A stretch of DNA of 64,000 nt from Phlebotomus papatasi (Eukaryota > Arthropoda > Insecta > Diptera > Psychodidae), in assembly GCF_024763615.1 (NCBI RefSeq), contig NC_077223.1, positions 89,528,627 through 89,592,626 on the forward strand. Reading direction: 5' to 3'. Position numbers and translations under genes: made by a program. Every line of letters starts with the position of its first letter. Positions within the stretch are counted from its first letter, which is position 1. Shown here piece after piece: positions 35,651-47,389 of the stretch. The notes under the pieces are model-generated. The model saw nothing but the letters and a program-made list of their open reading frames with translations, ran no database searches and was not told the origin of the DNA.

Positions 35651-36864
35651 GGTTCAATTGGTCGCAAAAGCTTCCTTTGGAGCAAAGTCAAGCGTAGAAT
35701 AAAGCTCACTATGTGTACAATCAACAGTGTTGACATAGGGGCAAATGGGAACAAACGCTTGATTAATTACGCGTATCTTCCCTCCATGTAATTTATTACG
35801 CATTGACGAGACGATTCACTATTGCAAATAAAAGGTTTACTATAAACCATTTGAAAAGATAGCTGATCCCTAGAAGGGCTCAAAGTGAACCTTTACGGGT
35901 TGGTTTTGAACCCTGAAATGCTCATTTTAAAGAGAAAAGTTTCATTTTAAACCTTCCAGGAGAATAAATCAACAACTCAGAATATAAAACGAATAAGTCG
36001 TGAATGAACAACGTTACAGGAGAGCGATTTCAAGCTAAGATTTTACATGCTGAGTATAGGATTTTTAAGATTTGAAATCTCTATAACTTTTGGAATAATA
36101 AACTTTCCGGTATAATATTCACACAGAAGGTAAAGCATGTCAAGGAGTACCCGAAAAGCGGAAAAATCAATTTTGCAAAAAATCGTCTTATTCGACTTAT
36201 ATTCTGACAAACCGAAATATGATCCATGTTTCCAAAGTTTCACAGTTCACCTTTTTTTCAATTGTTAATTTTATTTTTACGTCATTTTCATCTTTTCGCC
36301 ACATTTTCGTGCGGCCATTGCCGTCTTAGTGTCAATTCTAACCCCCGCCCTGAGATAAAATGAAGGAAAATTACTGGTTGTATGTTTTATGTGACAATCA
36401 GAGGAATTTTGTAACAATAAGACAATGTCATATAACAAATTTAGTATCTTTTGTGTGATAAATTCGACGAAAGTGTTCGAAAATGTTACTCATATCAACG
36501 ATTGAGAAGTCCATGAAGCTGCTCGTAATAGCCTTTCGATACTGGCCTTTTATATTGTCCTGCTCCCGAATTTAACCACAAAAATTTGCCATGTCGTCAT
36601 ATAGGATTCCCCTAAATATCAATTGCTACAATTTCATTAGAAAGTAGGTCAGACTGAATATTTGAGAGAGAAAAAAACACTTCTGAGCCAAAAACCGCTT
36701 GTAATGTGGGTAATTGTGAATATATTTATAAAAATTAAAGTTAGTTGATCAAAAGACTAGGAACTGTCCACTGAACACCACGAAATTCTTTTTCCTAGTG
36801 TTGTAAATTTGAAAAATATTCTTTGATTTTCAATGTTTTATTTAAAATTTATTAGTTATATGTA

Positions 36865-37290
36865 GGGTAAGTGTGCCAAATTCCGGCCAGCTTGCAATTC
36901 CGGCCACCTTTTTTGTTCCTCGAATTTTCATGAATTTTTAGTTTTTACATACTGTAGAGATTATACAATGCAAAAGAATAACAAAAAATGTAGCTTCGAC
37001 AAGCGAGATGACGCGAAAAAAACATAGGAAGAATTCCCGAAGGGCAAGAAGCTATTAGAATGAAGGTGGCCGAAATAGGGCACCAAAGCTATGTCTATAT
37101 TTTTATTCATTTTGAAATTTATTAAGAATGATTTTAGAGTAAATAAAGACGATAAATTGTCTACAAGGTTCCAAGCAACACGCTTTAAGAAAAAGGAGTA
37201 AAAAAATTAATTTGTATTAAAAATATCACATTTCAAACTTGAGACTTTGCCATTTGCATGCAATTATGCCGAAATTTGGCACACTTACCC
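36865..37290. mobile_element. MITE family B (copy 3)
   Basis: Closely similar to 20146-20572 along its whole length, flanked by TA. Confidence 0.9.
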
Positions 37291-37324
37291 TATGTTTTTA
37301 AAAAAATCAATTTTACAACATAAT

Positions 37325-37700
37325 TCTTAAATCGGGTTTAAAGTGTGTCAACCCTGCAGAATGCTCAAACACGGGACTTAGATGTTATACGTGTGATTTA
37401 CATTAGTAAATTTTCTAGCAGTTGAATTTATGAGGAAAAGCCTTATGTTCACGAAGTCTAGTAATTAATTTACTAGGTCACAATCGATTTGAACTGATTT
37501 CTGAAGCACTTCTAAGATCGCCAAGACCGAAGCAAATGTGACACATTTGGCTTTCACCCAAAAATTATCGGTTTATGACCGATTTATTATCGGTTGATCA
37601 GCCGACTGGAACTAGTTCAAGCTTGTTAGACTTTCCAAGACCTTTCAAATGAATCCAAATTTATTCAAATCGGTTAAAAAAATATAGTTTTTAAAATATT
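37325..37700 (-). repeat. Family F repeat, 3' part, inverted
   Basis: TGCAGAATGCTCAAACACGG at the left, with ATCGGTTTATGACCGATTT blocks. Confidence 0.6.
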
Positions 37701-37985
37701 TTTAATTTTCTGTCTCTGAAAAGTGTAATTCATAGTGATTCGGTGAAATATTTGTATATAGATGATAAGTCCACCTTCAAAAAATTCTAACACATTTATA
37801 GAAATGATAAAAGAATCGCTAAACACATTAGGACAAAATTAAGGTTACTTTAACAATGGTAAAGGTTGACTTATGTAGGAGATCTAAAAAAGGGAACCGG
37901 CGCGATTTTATTGATAGGGAGTGTATCCGGTATTCGCCAGTGGGAAAAGTGATCACCTTAAGAGAAAAACACTTTTTTGGTCTAG

Positions 37986-38051
37986 CCCAGAGCTTTCGGT
38001 CCCTTTCAGCCACTGAAGAAGGTTCATATTGGAACCGAAAGCTCTGGGGAA
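37986..38051 (+). other. Hairpin motif CTGAAGA..GGTTC/GAACC..GAAAGC with outer inverted repeat
   Basis: CTGAAGA, the hairpin GGTTC-ATATTG-GAACC and GAAA are all present. CCCAGAGC upstream can pair with GCTCTGGG downstream, the place of helix III in a hammerhead. Helix I would be short and imperfect. Confidence 0.35.
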
Positions 38052-38124
38052 CGAAATGACGGGCAAATGGTTCAGTATTATTAGACTGCTCGAATTTCAC
38101 ACAGAAGGTAGTAGTATATGCACA

Positions 38125-38343
38125 AGGGAAGCGCTTTACCTTCAGATGACTCAAGTTTCAAACAATTCATTTTGTTTTAATGTGTTTCAAATAAATTTGG
38201 TCCATTATAATATTTATATTTTAATAGTTAGTCCAACGCCTTAAATTTCCGAAAAAAGAGCCATGAGTCTAGTCCATTACGAACATAAAACAGAAATTAA
38301 GTTGTACGAAACTTGAGTCGTACGAAGGTAGCGAGCTTTTCCC
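38125..38343. mobile_element. MITE family C (copy 4)
   Basis: Ends AGGGAAGCGCTTTACCTTC and GAAGGTAGCGAGCTTTTCCC. Same interior as the other copies. Confidence 0.82.
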
Positions 38344-38389
38344 TATAATTCTTCTTTTTTTCACTCCTTGAAGACCACTTTTCTCAACA

Positions 38390-38965
38390 TATCTCAGAAG
38401 TGATGTCATGCTCTTTGTCCGTCTGTCCATCTAGCCGCCACTTGCTCTACAGGCCAAACAGTTAGAGATAGTGACTTTGGGCCTTCGGGGGACCCCCATC
38501 ATAAGTCGACCCAAGGACCCTTAAAATGCACCTAATTTTTTCACACCGGCGGTCGTACGATTTTTTCAATTTTGGGTATGATTTACAGGTTTTAAGCGAA
38601 CATTTCGTCCGGATTTGAAAATACCATTGAATTATTCCCAATATCGATTTTTCAAAATCAAAAGCTTAAATGGCTCTATAGAGATTATATCTAGGCTCGT
38701 TGAAAAGGTCTTGGAATTTATGACAAGATTAAACCAGTTTCAATCAGTTAAGGTTAAGAACCAGTAATGAACCGATTTGTTATTCGGTTTATTTGTGAGT
38801 TATTTTGAGCGATCTTATGGTGATAAATCTGTTCAGATCGGTTATGAATTGAGAAACGGTTATTAATGCGAAATCACTTTTGCAATATATGAAGCAGCAT
38901 AGCATATTACGAGTTCGATCATGTTTGCAAACCATGGGATGCTTTGCCAGCCTTGCCACCCCTTG
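38390..38965 (+). repeat. Family F repeat
   Basis: Starts TTTGTCCGTCTGTCCATCTAG, contains CTTCGGGGGACCCCCATCAT, and ends CCATGGGATGCTTTGCCAGC. One of the fuller copies. Confidence 0.8.
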
Positions 38966-38969
38966 TACA

Positions 38970-40440
38970 GAAAATAGTTCAAAAAATACATGTAAAGCAG
39001 CCACACTTTGTATAGTATAGCTTTGTGGATAGTAAATTTATGCCATCCACACGTAACAGAACGTTCAATAAATTTGGGATTCGTAAAGTGTCTTACTCAG
39101 TGAACTAATCACTGGAGTCGTTCGCACTAAAACTTTAATGAAATATCAATATTCTCCTGGGGGTGTTGTGTTTTCGGAATATTGACTTCCTACGTGAAAA
39201 GGTTCTTCTCTTTTGCTTGAGGAGTTTCACGTGTTGTATGGCAATTCCACTTTAGTTATTCAAAACCAATTATGACATTGCTGTAATTAAACAAAGTATT
39301 TCGTGTTGTCACGTAATAATAGCAACAAAGTGCATAAATATTGGGGCGTACGGTGTAATTAAATGGCATTGAGCAGAGAATGGGAGATGAGAGGCAATAT
39401 TTGCGATGCAGCCCGTATTGCTGAATGGGTCGATTTAGATGTGGGGCGCATGCTTAAAGTTGACACACATTTTTCCACCCCCCCCCAGGCTTCAGCCATG
39501 TGTATTTGTGAGTTCTAAAGGGGTAAATATTGCTCATGGAGAGCGATGCCCGGAAGTATGAAATGTGCAACCCCAAGATTTCTGTAAACGATATTGGTTA
39601 ATGTCCCGAAAATTTTCCTCTTCTCCTCTCTCTCTAGAAGAGAAATCATAAACAATTTACCATGGACCAAATTTGGGGTGGACTTGGAGCATAATGTTTT
39701 GCCCGTTTATATTGGGTCATGATTGCCCAACAATATTATGTATTGTTTATTTCCTATTAATAGGCACATAATAGGTCTCCAAAGGTCTTTTTTGCCGTAT
39801 TTTTCTGTGTTGAAATCAGAGAAAGGAGGAGGTAGTAGAAAGGGTGGAAAATTTATTATTGTTAATAAATTTTATATATTGTGGCACAATGTTGGGAGTC
39901 CATCTCTCGCAACGTGGGTGGAATTTTTTTTAGTGTTTATCTACGCTCCTGCAAATGGGTATTTGGGCGAGGTGGAAGAAAATGTTAGATAGCAAGAAGA
40001 ATTTCAATTATGCAGAAACATTATGACTTGGGGGAATTCTTTCCCAGGACAAATTGTTGGCGCGAAATTGATAATTTCTCAGAACTGACATAAATGACGA
40101 GGGAGAGAGGGGGGTGCTTTATTGCTTAGACCACTTATCTAACTTGGAGGGTTATTAAATTTCTTGTCTCCATCGTCAATGTTTCGTAAATCATCTTTTA
40201 TGTGATAATTCATTTTTAATGTCCATTTGGATACTTTTTTTTTATAATGTTATGTTTGTTTCGTGATGCATGTGTAAAAATGCTATAAATTGGATTTATT
40301 GACTAAATAAGCTTCCAAGTTTTCAATATTTTAATTTTTATCATCACATTAATGGATATTATTTATTAAATTAGAATTATTAAAAGGTCTTGTAACATAA
40401 ATAGAAATTACGAATAGGGAAAAATATTCTAAAAATTGTC
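38970..40440. other. Nothing recognised
   Basis: Between CHST1 exon 1 and gene X. A C9-10 run at 39478-39487 is the only notable tract. First exons of gene X could lie here but none can be supported. Confidence 0.4.
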
Positions 40441-40444
40441 AAAT

Positions 40445-41048
40445 ATGAAAAAAGTTTGGCAAAGCTTTCCATGCTTTGCGAAATGCTTGAATTCGTGACT
40501 TAAATGCTATACCTAAAACATATCTACTTTCGCATTAATGCCTTACCTAAAGGTTTACAATCCTTTTGAACCGTTTTATAAATCACTGAAAAGCATCACC
40601 CAAAGTAAACTTATGGGTAATGCAATTGATTTTTTAATAAAAATTACCTATTGCTTATGAATCGGTTTTTACCGGTTCATAACCGATTAAAACTGGTTCA
40701 GTCTTGTCAGAAATTCGAAGACCATTTTAACAAGTCCAAACGTGACCACATTCGATTGAGAAATACGCTCTCTAGAGACATTTTAATCTTTGACCTTGAA
40801 AACCCGCTATCAGAAAGGATTCAATGGTATTTTCATATGAGCGAAATGTTCTTTTAAGTACTTCCAAAACATATACAAAAATAAGTAAAAAACGCACGAC
40901 CGCTGGCGTGAAAAAAGGAGAGCCAGGTAAACGACTTTTGGGTCGACTTATGAGGGGGTCCCTCGATGATTCTCAGCCGCTATCTCTAACCGTAAACCGT
41001 TTTTCTTGTAGAGGAGGTATAACGACCGGACGAACAAACGGACGGTCG
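40445..41048 (-). repeat. Family F repeat, inverted
   Basis: Complementary order to 38390-38965: GGCAAAGCTTTCCATGCTTTG first, GACCGGACGAACAAACGGAC last. Confidence 0.8.
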
Positions 41049-41316
41049 TGACGACTAAAAGCTTCAAACTTCAGATTTCCAAAATTCTACAAAATATGAC
41101 ATCATAAGAAGTAAGGAGTCAAAATCGATCTGACGAGTCACTAAATTTCGTTATTGGAAATATTTTTCAAATTTTCGCTGTTTTTGACTGCTTGCACAAT
41201 TTGTTTGAAGTAAAGAGGCACAAAGTAGATTTATCGTTTACGTTTTTGTGAAACAGGTGACTAACTCAAGCAAGTTGATCTCTTGTCTTTCTTATTCCAG
41301 AAATATTTTTCCGATA

Positions 41317-42342
41317 GGGTAGATGCTCATAATTTTGGACAGTCTGCTTCGTCTGCTTATAAGCATCGATGTTCCAAGTTTGAAGTGCGATATTATCAAT
41401 ACTAATTGACTTTTTTTGTTACTCTCTTTTGAGAAGGGTTGTTTAGAAACTTGGCAAGAGTTTACTGTCTTTGTTTTTAGTAAAATCAGTCTTAATACGT
41501 TTAAAAATGAATTGATATGTAGAGGTGAATTTGACTCGAACTTCGGACAACTTGCTTATTAATTTGGGCAACTTGGCTGTAAATTTGGACAGCTAATCCG
41601 CCTCAACAGGATGCCCATTGTTCTTCATTTCATGAACCAATCTTACCAAGTCCTCTTCCTGTTCATGTAAGGGAAACATAGAATGTCACAAGAAGCCCGG
41701 AAACTTTCCATATCATTCATTAAAATGAGTTGACTTCGGTACTCCAAGTACGTGCGGATTTGCTCATTCCCTGGCCTTTCCGGGAGCCTTTTAAGGCTTT
41801 TCTCGCTACATCTCTTTCGTAGAGATGATGCTACTTTGCTTCTCCAGGCAATTGTCCAACCTAGTCATCACAAAAGCTAAAACTTCACGAAATTTCGTGA
41901 GAAAGACACCTGTCCAAAATAAGGAATATCAACTCACTGGTGAATGTCTTAGAAAATTTCCCATTTTTCACACGAAAAATCTAATTCACAAGGCAAATCT
42001 TACTTCAGGTCAAATATACTAATCACCACTAACGTGAATCAACACAATATTCAATGAATATTCAATAATATCTCTCAGAAAAAGCGAAGAAACATTTTTA
42101 GTACTTCACCACAGCTAAATAAGACTGAATTTTCAACAAAGCAATTTTAACTCAAATCATATTCAAAATTTAACGTATTTAGTGTCAAAATCTTCCAAAA
42201 AGAACAAATATTTAGATAGAATTCATTATTCATCAAATATTGGAATAAAAATCCATAATTTTAATCAATTTATTTTTAATGTCCAATTTTATCCTCAAAA
42301 TGTCCAAAATAAGAAACTGGACAAAATTATGAGCCTTTCTCC
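41317..42342. mobile_element. pogo/Tigger-like transposon remnant
   Basis: A ~1.03-kb element with inverted ends containing GCTCATAATTTTG and TA flanks. On the minus strand at about 41597-41673 a short reading frame shows EQEEDLVRLVHEM, then KNNGHPVEAD. This resembles the CENP-B/pogo DNA-binding segment. A stop follows and no DDE domain was seen. Likely a deleted, non-autonomous copy. Its ends resemble family B in layout. Confidence 0.55.
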
Positions 42343-42792
42343 TATAACCAACTTTAAAGAAAATAACATATTTTGAGAGGTAAAAATGTGAAAGTCTCGA
42401 TGTCTATATTAAATAAAATATTATATTTATAATTATAAATATGTTTATATAAATTGAAATAAAGAGATAATTGTTTACATACTCTTCACAAAATAGAATT
42501 TTTCATGTTGTCTCCTGATAAAGCACTCAGAATTTGTGATTTACTCAAAATTGATCCTTTGTAAGTTTGTAATTTCATAGGAACGATATTATGCTGCTCT
42601 TTCCGTTGAGTTCGAGCAGTAAAATATCACTGTATAAATGAGGTAACAAATTAAATTTCGCACTATTCTGCTTCTTTTAAATGCCACAACAAATTCAATT
42701 TCGTTTAATCCAATTTAAGTGAGAGTGAGAGTGAGATAGATAGTTGAGAAAGAAAGGGGTATAAATTTTTATTTCTTGAAAATGTTTTGATT

Positions 42793-43055
42793 TATGCCTG
42801 CGGCACACCTTTTAGATCAGTAAAATTTCATGAAATTAAAATTAACATTCTTTTCTCTCTTAAACGTTTTGCATGTCTATATCGCTTTTTTCAACATTAG
42901 ATTAAACTAAATTGAATTTGGAGTGATGTTCAAAAGAAGAAGAAGAAGTGTGCGAAAGACTAGGATAGACTTATGCAAACAATATGAGAATGAATGGGAT
43001 GTGAATTTCGATTTTATGAAATTTTCTAGGTCTAAAAGGTGTGCCAGCACCATTA
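42793..43055. mobile_element. MITE family G (copy 1)
   Basis: CACACCTTTTAGATCAGTAA on the left and GTCTAAAAGGTGTGCC on the right, about 260 bp. Inside, GATGTTCAAAAGAAGAAGA and ATGCAAACAATATGAG. Confidence 0.82.
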
Positions 43056-44169
43056 TATTAAATTAAATTAAAATTACATTAAATTTTCTGAATTTAAATT
43101 TAAATTTGTCTAATCAAAATTTACTTTTTATTAACCTTATTTAATATTTTTCTGATCAAGTTTACTTAAAAAATCTTAAAATATTAAGTAAAGTGATAGA
43201 TAGATAAAAAAAACCTTTTAAACCTTTTAAAATTATTACAAGAATCTTGCATAATAAAGTTTAGAAAGAAATGCAATTCTTACATTTTTTCTTTTTAGAT
43301 GCATTGTAATCGCAAGACTGTAGGCTAATAGATTTTTGTTCAAACATCTCAGAGTTTTTTTCTAGGATGGAAAGCATTCATAGTGCGATGAAGTGAACGT
43401 GTGGGAAAATGCTCTTCCGCATCCGGTGTGGAAATTCTCGAAAAAAGAGCCCTACTTTCCCTCTCTGCAGCCTTTTTTTCCAAACACATACACGCTCAGC
43501 ACGTCGAAGAGTATGCCTAAATATGTTCATAGAGTCGCAATGCAGATTTAAGCTTTGAGCTTTTTTCTCTTCGGCGCAACGTGCCATCGAGGCGCGCTTT
43601 TTTTTGCCATGAAATTCTATGGATTTTGTTGCTTTCCTTTCTTTCCGGAGAAAAGTCGCACACAAACAGGATATCGTGATTTGTTTGCTGAATAAATATT
43701 TCTAATGGAGATTTACAGTAGCATAAATAAGTGGGATGAGAAATGGTTGATTGTGTTTTGCCACGATAAATTGCACTTTGATATCCAACGCATGAATGGG
43801 TGGAATAGGAGAGATTTTGATGTGAACAACAGCCATTAGCTTAATTGATAGAAAATTGTGTAGAGGAAATAATTTACTAAATTCCCAGAACTTCTCTTCT
43901 CTGTTAAATCTGTTTTTTTTCTCTCTCTAATTTGTGTTGGAATAAAAATTGAGGGAAAATTGCATACTAAGTTTTAGTTTGCTTGCAGATCACGTGGAAG
44001 AATTTGTGTACTTTACAAAACAATTTTGTTCACAGAGAAAAATTACCCTCTAAATTCAAGAAAAAAATACTCTAACTAAGGGTTCGATTTTGCTCCAAGC
44101 AATTTTTTTCTTAAATTTCGCTTAAATTAAGAAAAAATTTCTATAAGAGCATTTTCTTAAATTTTAGAG

Positions 44170-47100
44170 TACGATGGTTTTGAAATTCAGTAGCTTTGAA
44201 TTTAGACTTTTTTACTCTTAAATTTAGAGAAAAATAGTTTTGAATTTGTAGCAAAAATGGTTTTGATTTTAGAGTATCATGGTTTTGATTTTAGAGTATT
44301 GTGGTTTTGATTTTAGAGCATTGTGGTTTTGATTTTAGAAACTTATGGTTTTGATTTTAGAAACTTATGGTTTTGATTTTAGAGTATCATGGTTTTGATT
44401 TTAGAGAATTGTGGTTTTGATTTTAGAAACTTATGGTTTTGATTTTAGAAACTTACGGTTTTGATTTTAGAAACTTATGGGTTTGATTTTAGAAACTTAT
44501 GGGTTTGATTTTAGAAAATTATGGTTTTGATTTTAGAGTATTGTGGTTTTGATTTTAGAAACTTATGGTTTTGATTTTAGAGTATCGTGGTTTTGATTTT
44601 AGAGTACCATGGTTTTGATTTTAGAGTATTGTGGTTTTGATTTTAGAGTACCATGGTTTTGATTTTAGAGTACTATGGTTTTGATTTTAGAGTACCATGG
44701 TTTTGATTTTAGGGTACCATGGTTTTGATTTTAGAGTACCATGGTTTTGATTTTAGAGTACCATGGTTTTGATTTTAGAGTACCATGGTTTTGATTTTAG
44801 AGTACCATGGTTTTGATTTTAGAGTACCATGGTTTTGATTTTGGAGTGTTTGCTGTGTTGATTGTCGAGTATTGCTGGTTCTGAAAGTAGAGTATTCTGA
44901 GGTTTTGAATCAAGGCAATTTGAGGGTTTTTTTGTGAATGTTATATATTTCATTCTTTACCTTTTTTCACGTGATGCATATGATGCGCGCGTATTCACTT
45001 CCATGAAACTCTCATATGCATCTTTCATTTCAATTTTCTATATGAACTTTGCCAATCGGAATTTACCTCCACTGAAGTATGTTGCTTAATCTGAAATATT
45101 TAAGAGTATAATGGTTTTGATTTTAGAGTATCAAGGCTTAGAACCTCTCATAGTCTGTCTTATTTCGATATTTTTATATAAACTTTTCCAATCGGAATTC
45201 ATCTCCACTGAAGTATGTTGCTTAATCTGAAATATTTAAGACTAATATGGTTTTGATTTTAGAATATTATTGTCTTGCTTTTAGAGTACTTTGGTTTTGA
45301 TGTTGGTCTATTGTGGTTTTGAATTCTTTTAGAGTATTGGGGATTTGATTTTAGACTATTGTGGTGATGATTCTACAGCATTGTGGTTTTGATTTTAGAA
45401 ACTTATGGTTTTGATTTTAGAGTATTATGGTTTTGATTTTAGAAACTCATGGTTTTGATTTTAGAGTATTATGGTTTTGATTTTAGAGTATTATGGTTTT
45501 GATTTTAGAAACTTATGGTTTTGATTTTAGAGTATTGTGGTTTTGATTTTAGAGTGTCATGGTTTTGATTTTAGAGTATTGTGGTTTTGATTTTAGAAAC
45601 TTATGGTTTTGATTTTAGAGTATTATGGTTTTGATTTTAGAAACTCATGGTTTTGATTTTAGAGTATTATGGTTTTGATTTTAGAGTATCATGGTTTTGA
45701 TTTAAGAGTATTGTGGTTTTGATTTTAGAAACTTATGGTTTTGATTTTAGAGTATCATGGTTTTGATTTTAGAGTATCATGGTTTTGATTTTAGAGTATT
45801 GTGGTTTTGATTTTAGAAACTTATGGTTTTGATTTTAGAGTATCATGGTTTTGATTTTAGAGTATCATGGTTTTGATTTTAGAGTATTGTGGTTTTGATT
45901 TTAGAAACTTATGGTTTTGATTTTAGAGTATCATGGTTTTGATTTTAGAGTATTGTGGTTTTGATTTTAGAAACTTATGGTTTTGATTTTAGAGTATTTT
46001 GGTTTTGATTTTAGAGTATCATGGTTTTGATTTTAGAAACTCATGGTTTTGATTTTAGAAACTCATGGTTTTGATTTTAGAGTATTATGGTTTTGATTTT
46101 AGAGTCTCATGGTTTTGATTTTAGAGTATTGTGGTTTTGATTTTAGAGTATTGTGGTTTTGATTTTAGAGTATCATGGTTTTGATTTTAGAGTATTGTGG
46201 TTTTGATTTTAGAGTATTGTGGTTTTGATTTTAGAGTATTGTGGTTTTGATTTTAGAAACTTATGGTTTTGATTTTAGAGTCTCATGGTTTTGATTTTAG
46301 AGTATCGTGGTTTTGATTTTAGAGTATCATGGTTTTGATTTTAGAGTATTGTGGTTTTGATTTTAGAGTATTGTGGTTTTGATTTTAGAGTATTATGGTT
46401 TTGATTTTAGAGTATCATGGTTTTGATTTTAGAGTATCATGGTTTTGATTTTAGAGTATTGTGGTTTTGATTTTAGAGTATTGTGGTTTTGATTTTAGAG
46501 TATCATGGTTTTGATTTTAGAGTATTGTGGTTTTGATTTTAGAGTATCATGGTTTTGATTTTAGAGTATTGTGGTTTTGATTTTAGAAACTTATGGTTTT
46601 GATTTTAGAGTCTCATGGTTTTGATTTTAGAGTATCGTGGTTTTGATTTTAGAGTATCATGGTTTTGATTTTAGAGTATTGTGGTTTTGATTTTAGAGTA
46701 TTGTGGTTTTGATTTTAGAGTATTATGGTTTTGATTTTAGAGTATCATGGTTTTGATTTTAGAGTATCGTGGTTTTGATTTTAGAGTATCAGGGTTTTGA
46801 TTTTAGAGTCTCATGGTTTTGATTTTACAGTATCGTGGTTTTGATTTTAGAGCATTGTGGTTTTGATTTTAGAAACTTATGGTTTTGTTTTTAGAAACTT
46901 ATGGGTTTGATTTTAGAAACTTATGGGTTTGATTTTAGAGTATTACGGTTTTGATTTTAGAGTATTGTGGTTTTGATTTTAGAAACTTATGGTTTTGTTT
47001 TTAGAAACTTATGGGTTTGATTTTAGAAACTTATGGGTTTGATTTTAGAAACTTATGGGTTTGATTCTAGAAATTTATGGTTTTGATTTTAGAAACTTAT

Positions 47101-47380
47101 GGTTTTGATTTTAGAAACTTATGGGTTTGATTTTAGAAACTTATGGGTTTGATTTTAGAAACTTATGGGTTTGATTCTAGAAACTTATGGTTTTGATTTT
47201 AGAGTATCATGGTTTTGATTTTAGAAACGTATGGTTTTGATTTTAGAAACTTATGGGTTTGATTTTAGAGTCTGATGGTTTTGATTTTAGAGTATCGTGG
47301 TTTTGATTTTAGAGCATTGTGGTTTTGATTTTAGAGTATGATGGTTTTGATTTTAGAGTAACAAGGTTTTGATTTTAGAA
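44170..47380 (+). repeat. Left arm: 22-bp minisatellite, T/G-rich strand
   Basis: Units share GGTTTTGATTTTAGA and end in GTATCAT, GTATTGT, GTACCAT, GTCTCAT, GCATTGT or AACTTAT. Register is kept exactly over long spans: a block at 46261 recurs at 46591, 330 bp (15 units) later. A run of GTACCAT units at 44640-44840 shows local spread of one variant. Confidence 0.95.
44848..45385 (+). repeat. Non-minisatellite insert within the left arm, with internal duplication
   Basis: The 22-bp register breaks here. A ~100-bp segment at 45027-45125 recurs at 45164-45263; both contain CCACTGAAGTATGTTGCTTA and run into a GGTTTTGATTTTAG unit. No equivalent was seen in the right arm. Nothing in it is recognisably coding. 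Confidence 0.75.
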
Positions 47381-47389
47381 AAAACAATA

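Noticed and set aside
43378..43665. Minus-strand 95-residue basic open frame
   Set aside because: Rich in K/R but without a recognised motif, splice context or second copy; treated as chance.
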